Assembly (NCBI GenBank): GCA_018398805.1 | Contig: JAGFBZ010000912.1 | Span: 124,001 to 188,000 of the forward strand | Length of the DNA: 64,000 bases | Source: Hirundichthys speculiger | Lineage: Eukaryota; Chordata; Actinopteri; Beloniformes; Exocoetidae | Direction: 5' to 3' | Shown here: positions 45,601-54,696 of the stretch, in pieces | Numbering within the stretch: the stretch's first letter is position 1 | Layout of the letters: every line of letters begins with the position of its first letter | Position numbers and translations under genes: made by a program | The notes under the pieces: generated by a model | What the model saw: the letters and a program-made list of their open reading frames with translations, nothing else | The model's database searches: none | Told to the model about the DNA's origin: nothing

Positions 45601-46515
45601 AGTTCCCTGTCTGCAATCATATGAAACAAACCATATGTAATACATTATATATATAATGTGGTCATCACTCACTCATATACTAAATATTATTACAATATAA
45701 TAAGTTTTATCTGATAGCAGATAATGTTACATATTACATGTAGAAAGTATTATCCGTCAATATATTATAATAATGAGTGAACGATACAGTAACAACCCCC
45801 CCAACCAAAGCTCCAAATATTTATTGTATTCTCAAAGCTCAGTTTGAACATATTCTTCCAAGTTTCAAAGTCATATTAAATATAAAGATGTTCAGCTGTA
45901 TTTACTTAAGGGGACAAAAAAAACTACTGTGCTGATGGCTGGGGATGGTTTTTGCCACTAGAGCTTCAGTCTACCTTCGTGCACTCAAATGAAAAGGGAA
46001 AAAATAAGGAAGTCATCCAACCTGAGGGGATGCATGGATCCATGAAACCCTGGTTTCTGGCAGTCATACAAGAATTTTATGAAAATATACCATAAGACTT
46101 ATGGTCTGTCATCTCCGCTCCGACTCTTTATAGAACTTTCTTTAGATACTGCGGATGTTGATGTTGCTGAGCTTGTCACTTCAGTTTAAACGTTGTCTCC
46201 TTCTCTCCACACATTTAACTGGAAGCAGTTTAGCAGTATATACTGTACAGCACAGTACTTATCGTTAGTGAGCAATCCCCTTGTGATCATGATTGAACCC
46301 TGCCACTCCTCATCAATACTCTCTTGATGTCACTTTGAACTAATATGCTGTCATTACTGTCTCACCACAGCTGGAGCAGCACTTTTTACGCTCAATTACT
46401 TTCATTTATCTGCATAGTCTGAGGCTTTTATGCTGCTTCTCCACAACAAATAACCTGTTTCTCACAGAGATTCGTTCAAAGAGCTGTAAAATAAGAAATG
46501 AAATTACTTTCAGAA
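45601..46515. other. Non-coding sequence
   Basis: Very AT-rich (ATATATAATG near 45645-45658, AT-rich blocks to about 45790), then sequence of ordinary composition. No coding region or element ends were seen. Confidence 0.35.
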
Positions 46516-46952
46516 TGAATATATAATATATCCCTGCGATGGACTGGCGACCTGTCCAGGGTGGACCCATGCCTTTCACCTGAAGAGAGCTAGGATAGAC
46601 TCCAGCAGATCCCTGTGACCCTTCAGAGGATGAAATGGGTATAGAAAATGGATGGATGGATGAATATATAATATATCCCTGCGATGGACTGGCGACCTGT
46701 CCAGGGTGGACCCATGCCTTTCACCTGAAGAGAGCTGGGATAGACTCCAGCAGATCCCTGTGACCCTTCAGAGGATGAAATGGGTATAGAAAATGGATGG
46801 ATGGATGAATATATAATATATTCCTGCGATGGACTGGCGACCTGTCCAGGGTGTACCCCTGCCTTTCACCTGAAGAGAGCTGGGATAGACTCCAGCAGAT
46901 CCCTGTGACCCTGCAGAGGATTAAGCGGGCATAGATAATGGATGGATGGACA
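46516..46952 (+). repeat. Three tandem 145-bp units of a dispersed fish repeat
   Basis: Units begin at about 46531, 46676 and 46821 (TCCCTGCGAT, or TTCCTGCGAT in the third), a 145-bp period. Each contains GGACTGGCGACCTGTCCAGG, then CTCCAGCAGATCCCTGTGAC, then a GGATGGATGGAT end and a GAATATATAATATAT link. The first two units are nearly identical; the third differs more, for example GTGTACCCCT and GATTAAGCGGGCATAGATAA. So one ancestral copy with its flank was duplicated in tandem, the second step recently. Confidence 0.92.
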
Positions 46953-47134
46953 AATATATCCTGAAAAAAATCAAGCATGATCATCACACTGAAGAATCTG
47001 ATTTTTTTTTTTTTTTTTAAGTAGAGATGCTTCAGTAACACTCATAGATGGTGTACCTTTGCACAAGGCACCAGTTATACTTAAGTTCTATGGAGATTAA
47101 AACAAATTAGCCTTTGATTATAATAACACTGATC
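46953..47134. other. Short gap before the BEL/Pao element
   Basis: Includes a T-run at 47001-47018. No feature of note apart from the target-site copy CTTCC at 47135-47139. Confidence 0.6.
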
Positions 47135-47139
47135 CTTCC

Positions 47140-48002
47140 TGTTGGAGAGATAAGTCTGATCGGTGAACTGTAAGGCACTGGAACGTGTTTTGTCACTATC
47201 ACTACCCTGGAGTGTCGGCCAGAACACCACTTTAAAGCCAGGAGGATATTCAGGAGGTATACGGTGGAGTCAGTATGAGCATATCCCACGATAGAGGCAA
47301 TGAGGAGACAGAGGCAACTCTTTCACTCGGTGTATTGAACAGTAAATCCTCAGCATTACCATGTACCCTGGTTACATACATGGGAGGGAGTCATCCGGTA
47401 GGTATTTATGTGGGTATGGGTGTGTGTGGTCTCTGCACAATGAGAGAAAGGAAAGACTAAATACAACTAAAAATCTACATGTACCAAAATACATGCATTA
47501 ATCTTATAAAGCCTCTATACAGCCTTAAGCAGCTAGATACATATAATTCTACTCCCTCATTTAACTAATATATACATGGAATACAACTGAAACCCACAAT
47601 ACTCATATGTGTGTCAGCATAACCACATGCAAAGAAATAATACCTTGGGTCATGTTAATTAACGAGCTGAGAAGCTATCAGAAAGTTCGACTGCTAACTT
47701 CGAACATACAGTCATATCAACATTCAATATACAGGTTAAGACAGTCACAAAGTTACAGAACTTACTTGAGTCACAAACGCACACCTTCTGAGCACATTAA
47801 CAGTCTGTCGGCAGGTTGGAGTTGGCACACTTGATTAGCTGCGTCTCACCGCGTTTCTCTCTCTCCAGCCTGACTATTTACTGTTCACCGGAAAGCTCGT
47901 CTGGTGAGTACTTCACTGACCACCAAGAGTGTGGGAATTCTGAGTGCTAACCGAACAGTTCTAACTCACAAACATTACAAACATAATTGGGCCTTTTGTA
48001 CA
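47140..48002 (-). repeat. 3' LTR of the BEL/Pao element
   Basis: On the - strand starts TGTACAAAAGGCCC and ends CTCTCCAACA. It has the same length as its partner at 53829-54691 and is almost identical. It is preceded on the - strand by a G-rich purine run at about 48003-48012. Confidence 0.95.
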
Positions 48003-48076
48003 GCTGCCCCCAAATGTATGTAGTACATTTGCGCACAACAAAAGGCTATAAAATAAACCATCTCTCAGATGATGAC

Positions 48077-50085
48077 TTAAGTTGACTGTCCATCTTCAGC
48101 TGGGAGGGCTGGCAGGATCACCAGTTTAGCCACTGGCCGTGTAAATGTCCTGCCCTTTACCTTGACGTCAGCAGAACTGATGTGTCCATCGGGACTAGGG
48201 TGTACCTTGGAGATGGAGCCCACAAGCCAAGAGGCACGAGGCAGCTGCGGGTCCACGATCATCGCCACAGAGCCCTCCGTGACATCAGTTGAAGAGGAGG
48301 ACCTCCACTTCTGGCGGAGCTGAAGGCCAGGTAGGTACAACCGGATGAAGCGGGACCAGAAGTGGTCGGCAAGCACCTGAGAATGCCTCCACCTCCGGCG
48401 ACTCAATAACTCCTCTTTGGGGTAGACCACTTGGGGCAGTGATCCGTCCAGCCGCCCCATCAAAAGACAATTTGGAGTCACAGGGTCAGGATCACTGACA
48501 TCGGAAGGGACGTAGCCTAGAGGTTTGGAGTTAAGAATGCTCTCCACCTCCACGAGGACAGTGCGGAGAACTTCTTCTTGCAGGACTTGGGCTCCAACTG
48601 TGGTGTAGAGGGCTGATTTTACTGATCGGATTTCCCATTCCCATGCCCCCCCAAAATGAGGAGCTGCTGGAGGGTTGAAATGGAAGAGGATCTTCTGTGG
48701 AGCCAGGAGCCTCTGCAGGTCTGAGCTCATTGATGCGAAGGCATCCCGTATTTCTCCCTCTCCACCCCGGAAGTTGGTACCCTGATCTGAGTAGAGCTCA
48801 GCGGGAGTTCCTCTTCGGGCGATGAACCTCCGGAGTGCCATCAAGAAAGAGTCGGTATCCATAGAGGTCAGCACATCAAGGTGGACAGCTCTGATAGTAA
48901 GGCACTTGAAGATTATGCCCCACCTTTTCTCTCTACGGCGCCCTATCTTGACCTCAAAGGGCCCAAAGCAGTCCATGCCTGTAGAATAAAAGGCAGGCTT
49001 AAAAAGGCGGAGCCGGGCAACTGGCAAATCTGCCATCTTGGGGACTTTAGGCTGGGATCTCCACCGACAACACTCAGGGCAGGTTCTCTGGAAACGGCGA
49101 ACCGCTTCCCGCCCTCTTAATATCCAATAGACACGGCGGAGCTCTGCAAAGACTCTCTCAGGTCCTGGATGCTGCAGACGGCTGTCGTAGTCCTGTATGA
49201 GCAGATGGGTGACTGGATGCACTGGGTCTAAAACTACAGGGTGAAGACTGCTGTAAGCTAAGTCTACAGAGCGACGAAGACGACCACCGACGCGAATGAC
49301 CTCACTAACCTGGTCAAACTCTGGAGATAAAACCAAGAGGCGACTGCTGCGATGGATAGATTTACCAGCTTTAAGCAGGCGATACTCTTCCGGAAAGCTA
49401 TCCTGCTGCGCCCTTCTTAGCACAAGGGTCTCTGCTTGACGGTAGTCTTCAGCAGAGGATGGTCTATCTCCCGTGGCCCTATGCAGTTGCTGGATGGTAA
49501 CTTCCAATAACTGCATCCAGGTGTCATATTCTGTGTAACCTAGAGTGACTGCATCTGCCACAGTGGAAACACCACAAAAGGCTTCTTTACGAAGCTCAGT
49601 AATATCTAGGGGCTCCTTCTGGGCACAGGTCGGATCTACAGGCCACTGGTTTGGGTCCAGGAGCAGGAAAGAGGGCCCTTGACTCCATCTGTTGGGTTTT
49701 GTCAGCTCTTGAAGTGACTTTCCTCGTGTTATGTCATCAGCAGGATTCTGAGCTGAACTAACAAAACGCCAGGTGTGAAGGTGGGTTAGCTCCTGGATCT
49801 CGGCTACACGGGTGCCTACAAACACTTTAAAACGGCACGACTCGGAACTTAGCCAGGTAAGTACTGTAGTGGAGTCAGACCACAGCACTGTACCCTTAAT
49901 ATCTAGGGTGAGCTCATTTCCAATGAGACTGGAGAGCTGAGCTCCAGTGAGAGCGGCACACAGTTCCAGTCGGGGCATAGATAGCATGCGCTTAGGAGCA
50001 ACCCGGGAATGAGCCATCAGGAATGCCAGGTGTGCGCTGCCATCAAATGCTACTATCCTCATATAGGCCACTGCACCATAGGGCC
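48077..50085 (-). CDS. BEL/Pao pol: RNase H end, integrase and C-terminal domain
   Basis: The open - strand frame runs from 50248 to 48077 (723 codons); the part that is protein-like begins near 50085, where it takes over from the upstream frame after a +1 break. RNase H-like sequence comes first (MPRLELCAALTGAQL, about residues 90-105). The integrase zinc region has two histidines (HLLIQDYDSRLQH) and the pair in TCPECC near residue 380. The core shows GMDCFGPF (about 425), YSDQGTNF (about 485) and GAWEWEIRSVKSAL (about 535), giving the D, D, E acids. A C-terminal domain common in BEL/Pao pol follows (DHFWSRFIRLYLPGLQLRQK, then VHPSPDG). Integrase inserts element DNA into the genome. No internal stop was seen. 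Confidence 0.88.
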
Positions 50086-53000
50086 TGTTCTGATGCATCA
50101 CAGAATATGTGGATCTCTCGCTCTCTAATGGGGACAGTGGTATACTTTGGTGTATACGGGCGAGATAAATGGACTTGAGGGAGGAACTGCAACTCTTCCT
50201 CCCAGGTTCTCCACTGATGGAGTAATTCTGGGGGTAGCTGGGGGTCATCCCAACCTCTATGCTGGTTCCAGAGATGCCTCACCAGTATCTGAGCCCTAGT
50301 AGTGTAAGGCAGAATAAAGCCTAAGGGGTCGTACTGACTCGCAAGCACCTTATAGATGTTTCGCATAGTGGGTTCACCATAACTAACTGGACGGTGTTTG
50401 TACCCTAAAGTGTCAGTGGGGCAGTGCCAGCTAAGGCCTAGAGTTGGCTCAGAAGTGTCTGCTTTATCTTGGGCAAGCCAAAGTTCAGCACTGTTAGATC
50501 TGAGCTCTTCAGGTAGGTGGCTAATAACACTTGGCTCATTACTAGCCCACTGGCGAAGGACAAATCCTGCAGGTGACAGGAGGGCTATTAGCTTGTCCAC
50601 CAGATTCCGGGCTTCTTCTGGGGTTGATAGACTCTGGAGGCAGTTATCAACATAAAAGCACCTTTCCACAGATTGGCGTAGCTGTTCGTCAGCCTGACTG
50701 CAGTCCCTTGTGAGACGCTGCAGAGCAAAGGTTGCACAGCATGGGCTGCAAGTTGTACCGAAAGGCAAAACCTGCCATTCATAGATGCAAACAGGTTTGC
50801 TGGGGTGCAGGTCACGCCACACAAATCGCAGGAGAGGGCGGTCTTCGGGAAGAAGACGGATCTGGTGGAACATGCTCTTAATGTCTCCACTAATTGCTAC
50901 TGCCTGCTCTCGGAATCTAAGGAGGACACCGAGGAGGGATGCCCCCAAGGTTGGACCAGGCAGTAGATGCTCATTTAAGGTTTGGCCCTGATGCTGGAAT
51001 GAACAGTTAAATACAAGACGATGCTTGCCATTATGACTGACTAGGTGGTGCGGAATGTACCAGGACTCAGTGGCTTGTCTTACCTCTGACGGAGTCAACT
51101 CGACCACAGAACCAGCCTGGACCAACTTCTCTATCTCGGCACAGTATACTCTAGCACGTTCCGAATCTCTCTGGAGCCTTCTCTCTACGCTTCTCAAACT
51201 AGGCATAACAGCCTCAGGGCTAGCCTGAAGAGATGGCATATCTCTACGTCGGAGTAGGGGTGTGGCATAGCGGTGTATACCTTCCACCTCTATGCGAACT
51301 GTTTTCGTCTCAAGCAGGTCAACAGCTTGGCTATCTTCTCGTGAGCGAGTCACTACCCTCTTCTCCCGAACTGGGATAACATCTGTCTGCCAGAGCTTCT
51401 CCACATGTCTCATTAGTTCACTCACTTGGGGGGAGATCGTTGTGGTAAATAGACATTGTTGAGGCTGTGAAGGCAAACCGACGAGACTGGAGGGGCCCTG
51501 CAATGTCCACCCTAACCTGGTCCGTATTGTAGCTGGACCTCCTGAAGGACCGAGGCGAACCGGCTCAGTTGGAGTGAGAAGCTGTGGGTGATCGCTGCCG
51601 ATCAGAAGCAGAGTTTTCACTTTCCTGAACGATTGTAGTGGTAGGCCTCTGAGGTGCTTATATTTCCTCTGAAGTGACTCCACCAGGTAGGTATGGTCCG
51701 CCAGATCAATACGGGCTGCGGTGAAGGCTTTATTTACTCTATACTTTAACCTTGGCTTTGCCTTAGGGGAGATGACAAAGGAGACACAGGAGCCTTGGAG
51801 GGTTTGCACGTCTTGCCTTATGGTGCGTAGAGGAAGTGTCTCTGGGGTGCCTTGAAGTTCAAGCTTGTGGGCAGCAGTGGGCAGGAGCATGGTTCTCTCT
51901 GACCCATCATCTAATACAGCATAAGTGTCTAGTGTCCTGCCGTTATAGTGGAGGATGACTGGAACAACCTTCAGCAGGACCCGACCACTCTCTGTTGGTC
52001 GATCCAGGTACAGAACGCCAGTAGGATTCTCACCTGTTCCTTGCGGCTCAATGGCTAACCGAGGATCCTTTAGGGTCCTGTAGTTCACATCATGAAGAAC
52101 CTGGAGGTGACGGCCTTGACACAAGTTACATGGTTTCTTGAGATTACACTGAGCTGCTTGGTGAGATCGCGCACAGCGCCAGCACCTCTTATTAGTCTTT
52201 ATCCAGTCAGTTAGCTGGTCTTTGTTAAGCTTGGTGATGGCTGAACATTGGCTGAGGTGGTGAGCTCGGTTATCACAGAAAGCACAGTAAGGCTGCTGCT
52301 TAGCTTTATTCGGAGAACTATTCATGGACTTGAGCGTACTATTCACACCATGTAGCACTGTGGTGGAGCGCCTGGTTGGTCTAATTTCAGGCCTCTCCTT
52401 TATACCCCTGGGGGTTAGCTGACCATCAAAGTCTTGGCACCAGCACTCGTACTTTAACCAGGTGGCTAGGTCATTTAGGGTGTAGGTCTTACCGGAGCGA
52501 GTGTACATGCACCTGCGAAACTCAGCACGTAGATCTGGAGGGAGTTTACTCAATAGTCGAGCCACATGGGACCCACACTGCAGCTCAACTTCACCTTCAG
52601 GACCCAGAGTCTTTAACATGCCTACGAGTGACTGGACCTGGAGGGCAAACTTATCAAATGCAGCTACATCTCCTCTGCGAATATCAGGTGAGTCCATGAC
52701 GGTGGCGATTCTCTTCAGGGCTAGCTGATGAGGCTGCCCAAGTCTGTCGCTGAGGGCATTCATGGTGTCCGTAAATGGGGTGAGGGAATGGAGGTATGTA
52801 TCAGCAATTAGTTTGGCCTCCTCTAGGTGTAGATGATCTAGCAGGATTTGGTATTTGAATAGCTCTGTACTGTCTGCAGGCAGGAGATTTCCTAGGGCAA
52901 TTTTAAGGCGGGCAAACTCCCCTGGGTCTCGCCGTGTGAGGTTTGGGATGCTTGGACGAGGCCCCCTATAGGTGATCTCTGGAGCTGTTATTGGAGGGAA

Positions 53001-53777
53001 GGATCTCTGGCCTAATGTTTGTCCCATTACATGGTGAGAGGATGAGGAAGGGGGGATTTGCACCTCTGGCTGTGGATGTAATGTAGGAAGATGAACTGGC
53101 GATTCACATGGTGTAGATGTGGTCTTCAGCTGAGATGAAGCAAATGTTGGCCGTGGCTTAAACCCATATTCCGGGTTTGTTGTGTGCCTCTGCTGGGCAG
53201 CTAAAGAGTCTCTTTTCAGGATCTGAATCTCGTTCATCATTGCCTCAAGTCGCTCTAATACAGGGCTGTGGCTTGAGACTGGTTCCTCCTTGATGTCAGC
53301 TGGCCAAGGAGGGGGTGGAGGCCAGTCCTCTTCTTCATTTATGAGGCATGGCTCATTGTGGCCTTTTAAGCCCTCTGGTGGTGGGGGTAGCTGTAGGCTA
53401 TGGGCACGGTCCATCAGCTCCAGCATGTCTGCACGAAGTACCTGCAGGTCAGCTAATCCTGCTGCCATGTGCTGTTGGGACTGTTGAAGCAGAAGCCTTT
53501 CGTGCTGGATGCTCTCTAACTCAGCTGTTAGGGGCGTGACGTGATCTGATTGGTAGTATGTACTGCGGCCTGGTGTTGTATAGTCCTGTGGCCACTCAGC
53601 ATTTTGCCCATATATGAGATGGTGAGGGGAATAGTTAGCACCTGCTAACGGCGGACTTGCCCCCATGGTTGTGTGTATTGGGTCTTGGGAGGTCGACTTC
53701 ATAATCCTTGTAGCGGAGGGGTGGACGAACATGGCGCCGGGGTCTTGCACCAAGGGCTGTAAAATCTTGAATATCAT
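50043..53777 (-). CDS. BEL/Pao gag-protease-reverse transcriptase
   Basis: A 1244-codon - strand frame. Gag occupies roughly residues 1-560. It has a glutamine-rich coil-like segment (AELESIQHERLLLQQSQQHM) and a conserved mid region (FARLKIALGNLLPADSTELF). Zinc knuckles near 495-560 are CAFCDNRAHHLSQC (CX2CX4HX4C) and CWRCARSHQAAQC, with a third of CNLCQGRHLQVLH form. The protease motif is AVLDDGSERTML near 620. RT runs from about 880 (HRLVFNCSF, then GDIKSMFHQI and PFGTTCSPCCATFAL) with the catalytic box FYVDNC near 1040, where many relatives have YVDD. Then comes the Pao-type connection (YKVLASQYDPLGFILPY) and the start of RNase H (IFCDASEQ, about 1222) just before the frame break. The first ATG is nested in another start at 53781 in a different frame, so the true N-terminus is uncertain. 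Confidence 0.9.
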   Translation of the reverse strand: MIFKILQPLVQDPGAMFVHPSATRIMKSTSQDPIHTTMGASPPLAGANYSPHHLIYGQNAEWPQDYTTPGRSTYYQSDHVTPLTAELESIQHERLLLQQSQQHMAAGLADLQVLRADMLELMDRAHSLQLPPPPEGLKGHNEPCLINEEEDWPPPPPWPADIKEEPVSSHSPVLERLEAMMNEIQILKRDSLAAQQRHTTNPEYGFKPRPTFASSQLKTTSTPCESPVHLPTLHPQPEVQIPPSSSSHHVMGQTLGQRSFPPITAPEITYRGPRPSIPNLTRRDPGEFARLKIALGNLLPADSTELFKYQILLDHLHLEEAKLIADTYLHSLTPFTDTMNALSDRLGQPHQLALKRIATVMDSPDIRRGDVAAFDKFALQVQSLVGMLKTLGPEGEVELQCGSHVARLLSKLPPDLRAEFRRCMYTRSGKTYTLNDLATWLKYECWCQDFDGQLTPRGIKERPEIRPTRRSTTVLHGVNSTLKSMNSSPNKAKQQPYCAFCDNRAHHLSQCSAITKLNKDQLTDWIKTNKRCWRCARSHQAAQCNLKKPCNLCQGRHLQVLHDVNYRTLKDPRLAIEPQGTGENPTGVLYLDRPTESGRVLLKVVPVILHYNGRTLDTYAVLDDGSERTMLLPTAAHKLELQGTPETLPLRTIRQDVQTLQGSCVSFVISPKAKPRLKYRVNKAFTAARIDLADHTYLVESLQRKYKHLRGLPLQSFRKVKTLLLIGSDHPQLLTPTEPVRLGPSGGPATIRTRLGWTLQGPSSLVGLPSQPQQCLFTTTISPQVSELMRHVEKLWQTDVIPVREKRVVTRSREDSQAVDLLETKTVRIEVEGIHRYATPLLRRRDMPSLQASPEAVMPSLRSVERRLQRDSERARVYCAEIEKLVQAGSVVELTPSEVRQATESWYIPHHLVSHNGKHRLVFNCSFQHQGQTLNEHLLPGPTLGASLLGVLLRFREQAVAISGDIKSMFHQIRLLPEDRPLLRFVWRDLHPSKPVCIYEWQVLPFGTTCSPCCATFALQRLTRDCSQADEQLRQSVERCFYVDNCLQSLSTPEEARNLVDKLIALLSPAGFVLRQWASNEPSVISHLPEELRSNSAELWLAQDKADTSEPTLGLSWHCPTDTLGYKHRPVSYGEPTMRNIYKVLASQYDPLGFILPYTTRAQILVRHLWNQHRGWDDPQLPPELLHQWRTWEEELQFLPQVHLSRPYTPKYTTVPIREREIHIFCDASEQALWCSGLYEDSSI

Positions 53778-53781
53778 CCAT
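53635..53781 (-). CDS. Alternative gag leader frame (about 48 codons)
   Basis: From ATG at 53781, four bases before the long frame's ATG, a - strand frame encodes RRHVRPPLRYKDYEVDLPRP and ends in a stop at about 53635. Its composition looks more like a real gag N-terminus than the first ~40 residues of the long frame. Either it is the original gag start, cut from the rest by a small indel, or it is a short upstream frame. The first ATG of the long frame that leads directly into good gag sequence is the one encoding MGASPP near 53667. Confidence 0.4.
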   Translation of the reverse strand: MDDIQDFTALGARPRRHVRPPLRYKDYEVDLPRPNTHNHGGKSAVSRC

Positions 53782-53805
53782 CTTTACTGGGTAGAAACAG
53801 CTCTC

Positions 53806-53823
53806 ATCCGGCTCGAAGGACCA
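53806..53823 (-). other. BEL/Pao primer-binding site for tRNA-Tyr
   Basis: The - strand TGGTCCTTCGAGCCGGAT lies five bases after the 5' LTR. Its complement, ATCCGGCTCGAAGGACCA, is the 3' end of vertebrate tRNA-Tyr with CCA as I remember it, a match over about 17-18 bases. Full preservation agrees with the element's youth. Confidence 0.82.
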
Positions 53824-53828
53824 TTTAA

Positions 53829-54691
53829 TGTTGGAGAGATAAGTCTGATCGGTGAACTGTAAGGCACTGGAACGTGTTTTGTCACTATCACTACCCTGGA
53901 GTGTCGGCCAGAACACCACTTTAAAGCCAGGAGGATATTCAGGAGGTATACGGTGGAGTCAGTATGAGCATATCCCACGATAGAGGCAATGAGGAGACAG
54001 AGGCAACTCTTTCACTCGGTGTATTGAACAGTAAATCCTCAGCATTAACATGTACCCTGGTTACATACATGGGAGGGAGTCATCCGGTAGGTATTTATGT
54101 GGGTATGGGTGTGTGTGGTCTCTGCACAATGAGAGAAAGGAAAGACTAAATACAACTAAAAATCTACATGTACCAAAATACATGCATTAATCTTATAAAG
54201 CCTCTATACAGCCTTAAGCAGCTAGATACATATAACTCTACCCCCTCATTTAACTAATATATACATGGAATACAACTGAAACCCACAATACTCATATGTG
54301 TGTCAGCATAACCACATGCAAAGAAATAATACCTTGGGTCATGTTAATTAACGAGCTGAGAAGCTATCAGAAAGTTCGACTGCTAACTTCGAACATACAG
54401 TCATATCAACATTCAATATACAGGTTAAGACAGTCACAAAGTTACAGAACTTACTTGAGTCACAAACGCACACCTTCTGAGCACATTAACAGTCTGTCGG
54501 CAGGTTGGAGTTGGCACACTTGATTAGCTGCGTCTCACCGCGTTTCTCTCTCTCCAGCCTGACTATTTACTGTTCACCGGAAAGCTCGTCTGGTGAGTAC
54601 TTCACTGACCACCAAGAGTGTGGGAATTCTGAGTGCTAACCGAACAGTTCTAACTCACAAACATTACAGACATAATTGGGCCTTTTGTACA
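53829..54691 (-). repeat. 5' LTR of the BEL/Pao element
   Basis: Starts on the - strand at 54691 with TGTACAAAAGGCCC and ends at 53829 with CAACA, next to the primer-binding site. It is followed outside by CTTCC. Near-identical to 47140-48002. Confidence 0.95.
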
Positions 54692-54696
54692 CTTCC

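Larger units (their letters stand above)
47140..54691 (-). mobile_element. Near-intact BEL/Pao LTR retrotransposon
   Basis: A 7552-bp element with 863-bp LTRs, flanked by the 5-bp duplication CTTCC (47135-47139, 54692-54696). It is read from right to left: 5' LTR, tRNA-Tyr primer-binding site, gag-protease-RT frame, RNase H-integrase frame, a short tail with a G-rich purine run (GGGGGCAG on the - strand), 3' LTR. Domain order gag, protease, RT, RNase H, integrase with no envelope fits BEL/Pao. The only clear defect in pol is a one-base frame break near 50080-50085. The LTRs differ at about 4 of 863 positions by eye (near 47348, 47547, 47553 and 47980), so insertion was recent. It reads opposite to the Shisa-type gene and lies about 39 kb beyond its stop. 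Confidence 0.95.

Noticed and set aside
46516..46952. CRISPR-like array
   Set aside because: Units are long, adjoining and without unique spacers; the same sequence is dispersed elsewhere in the window.
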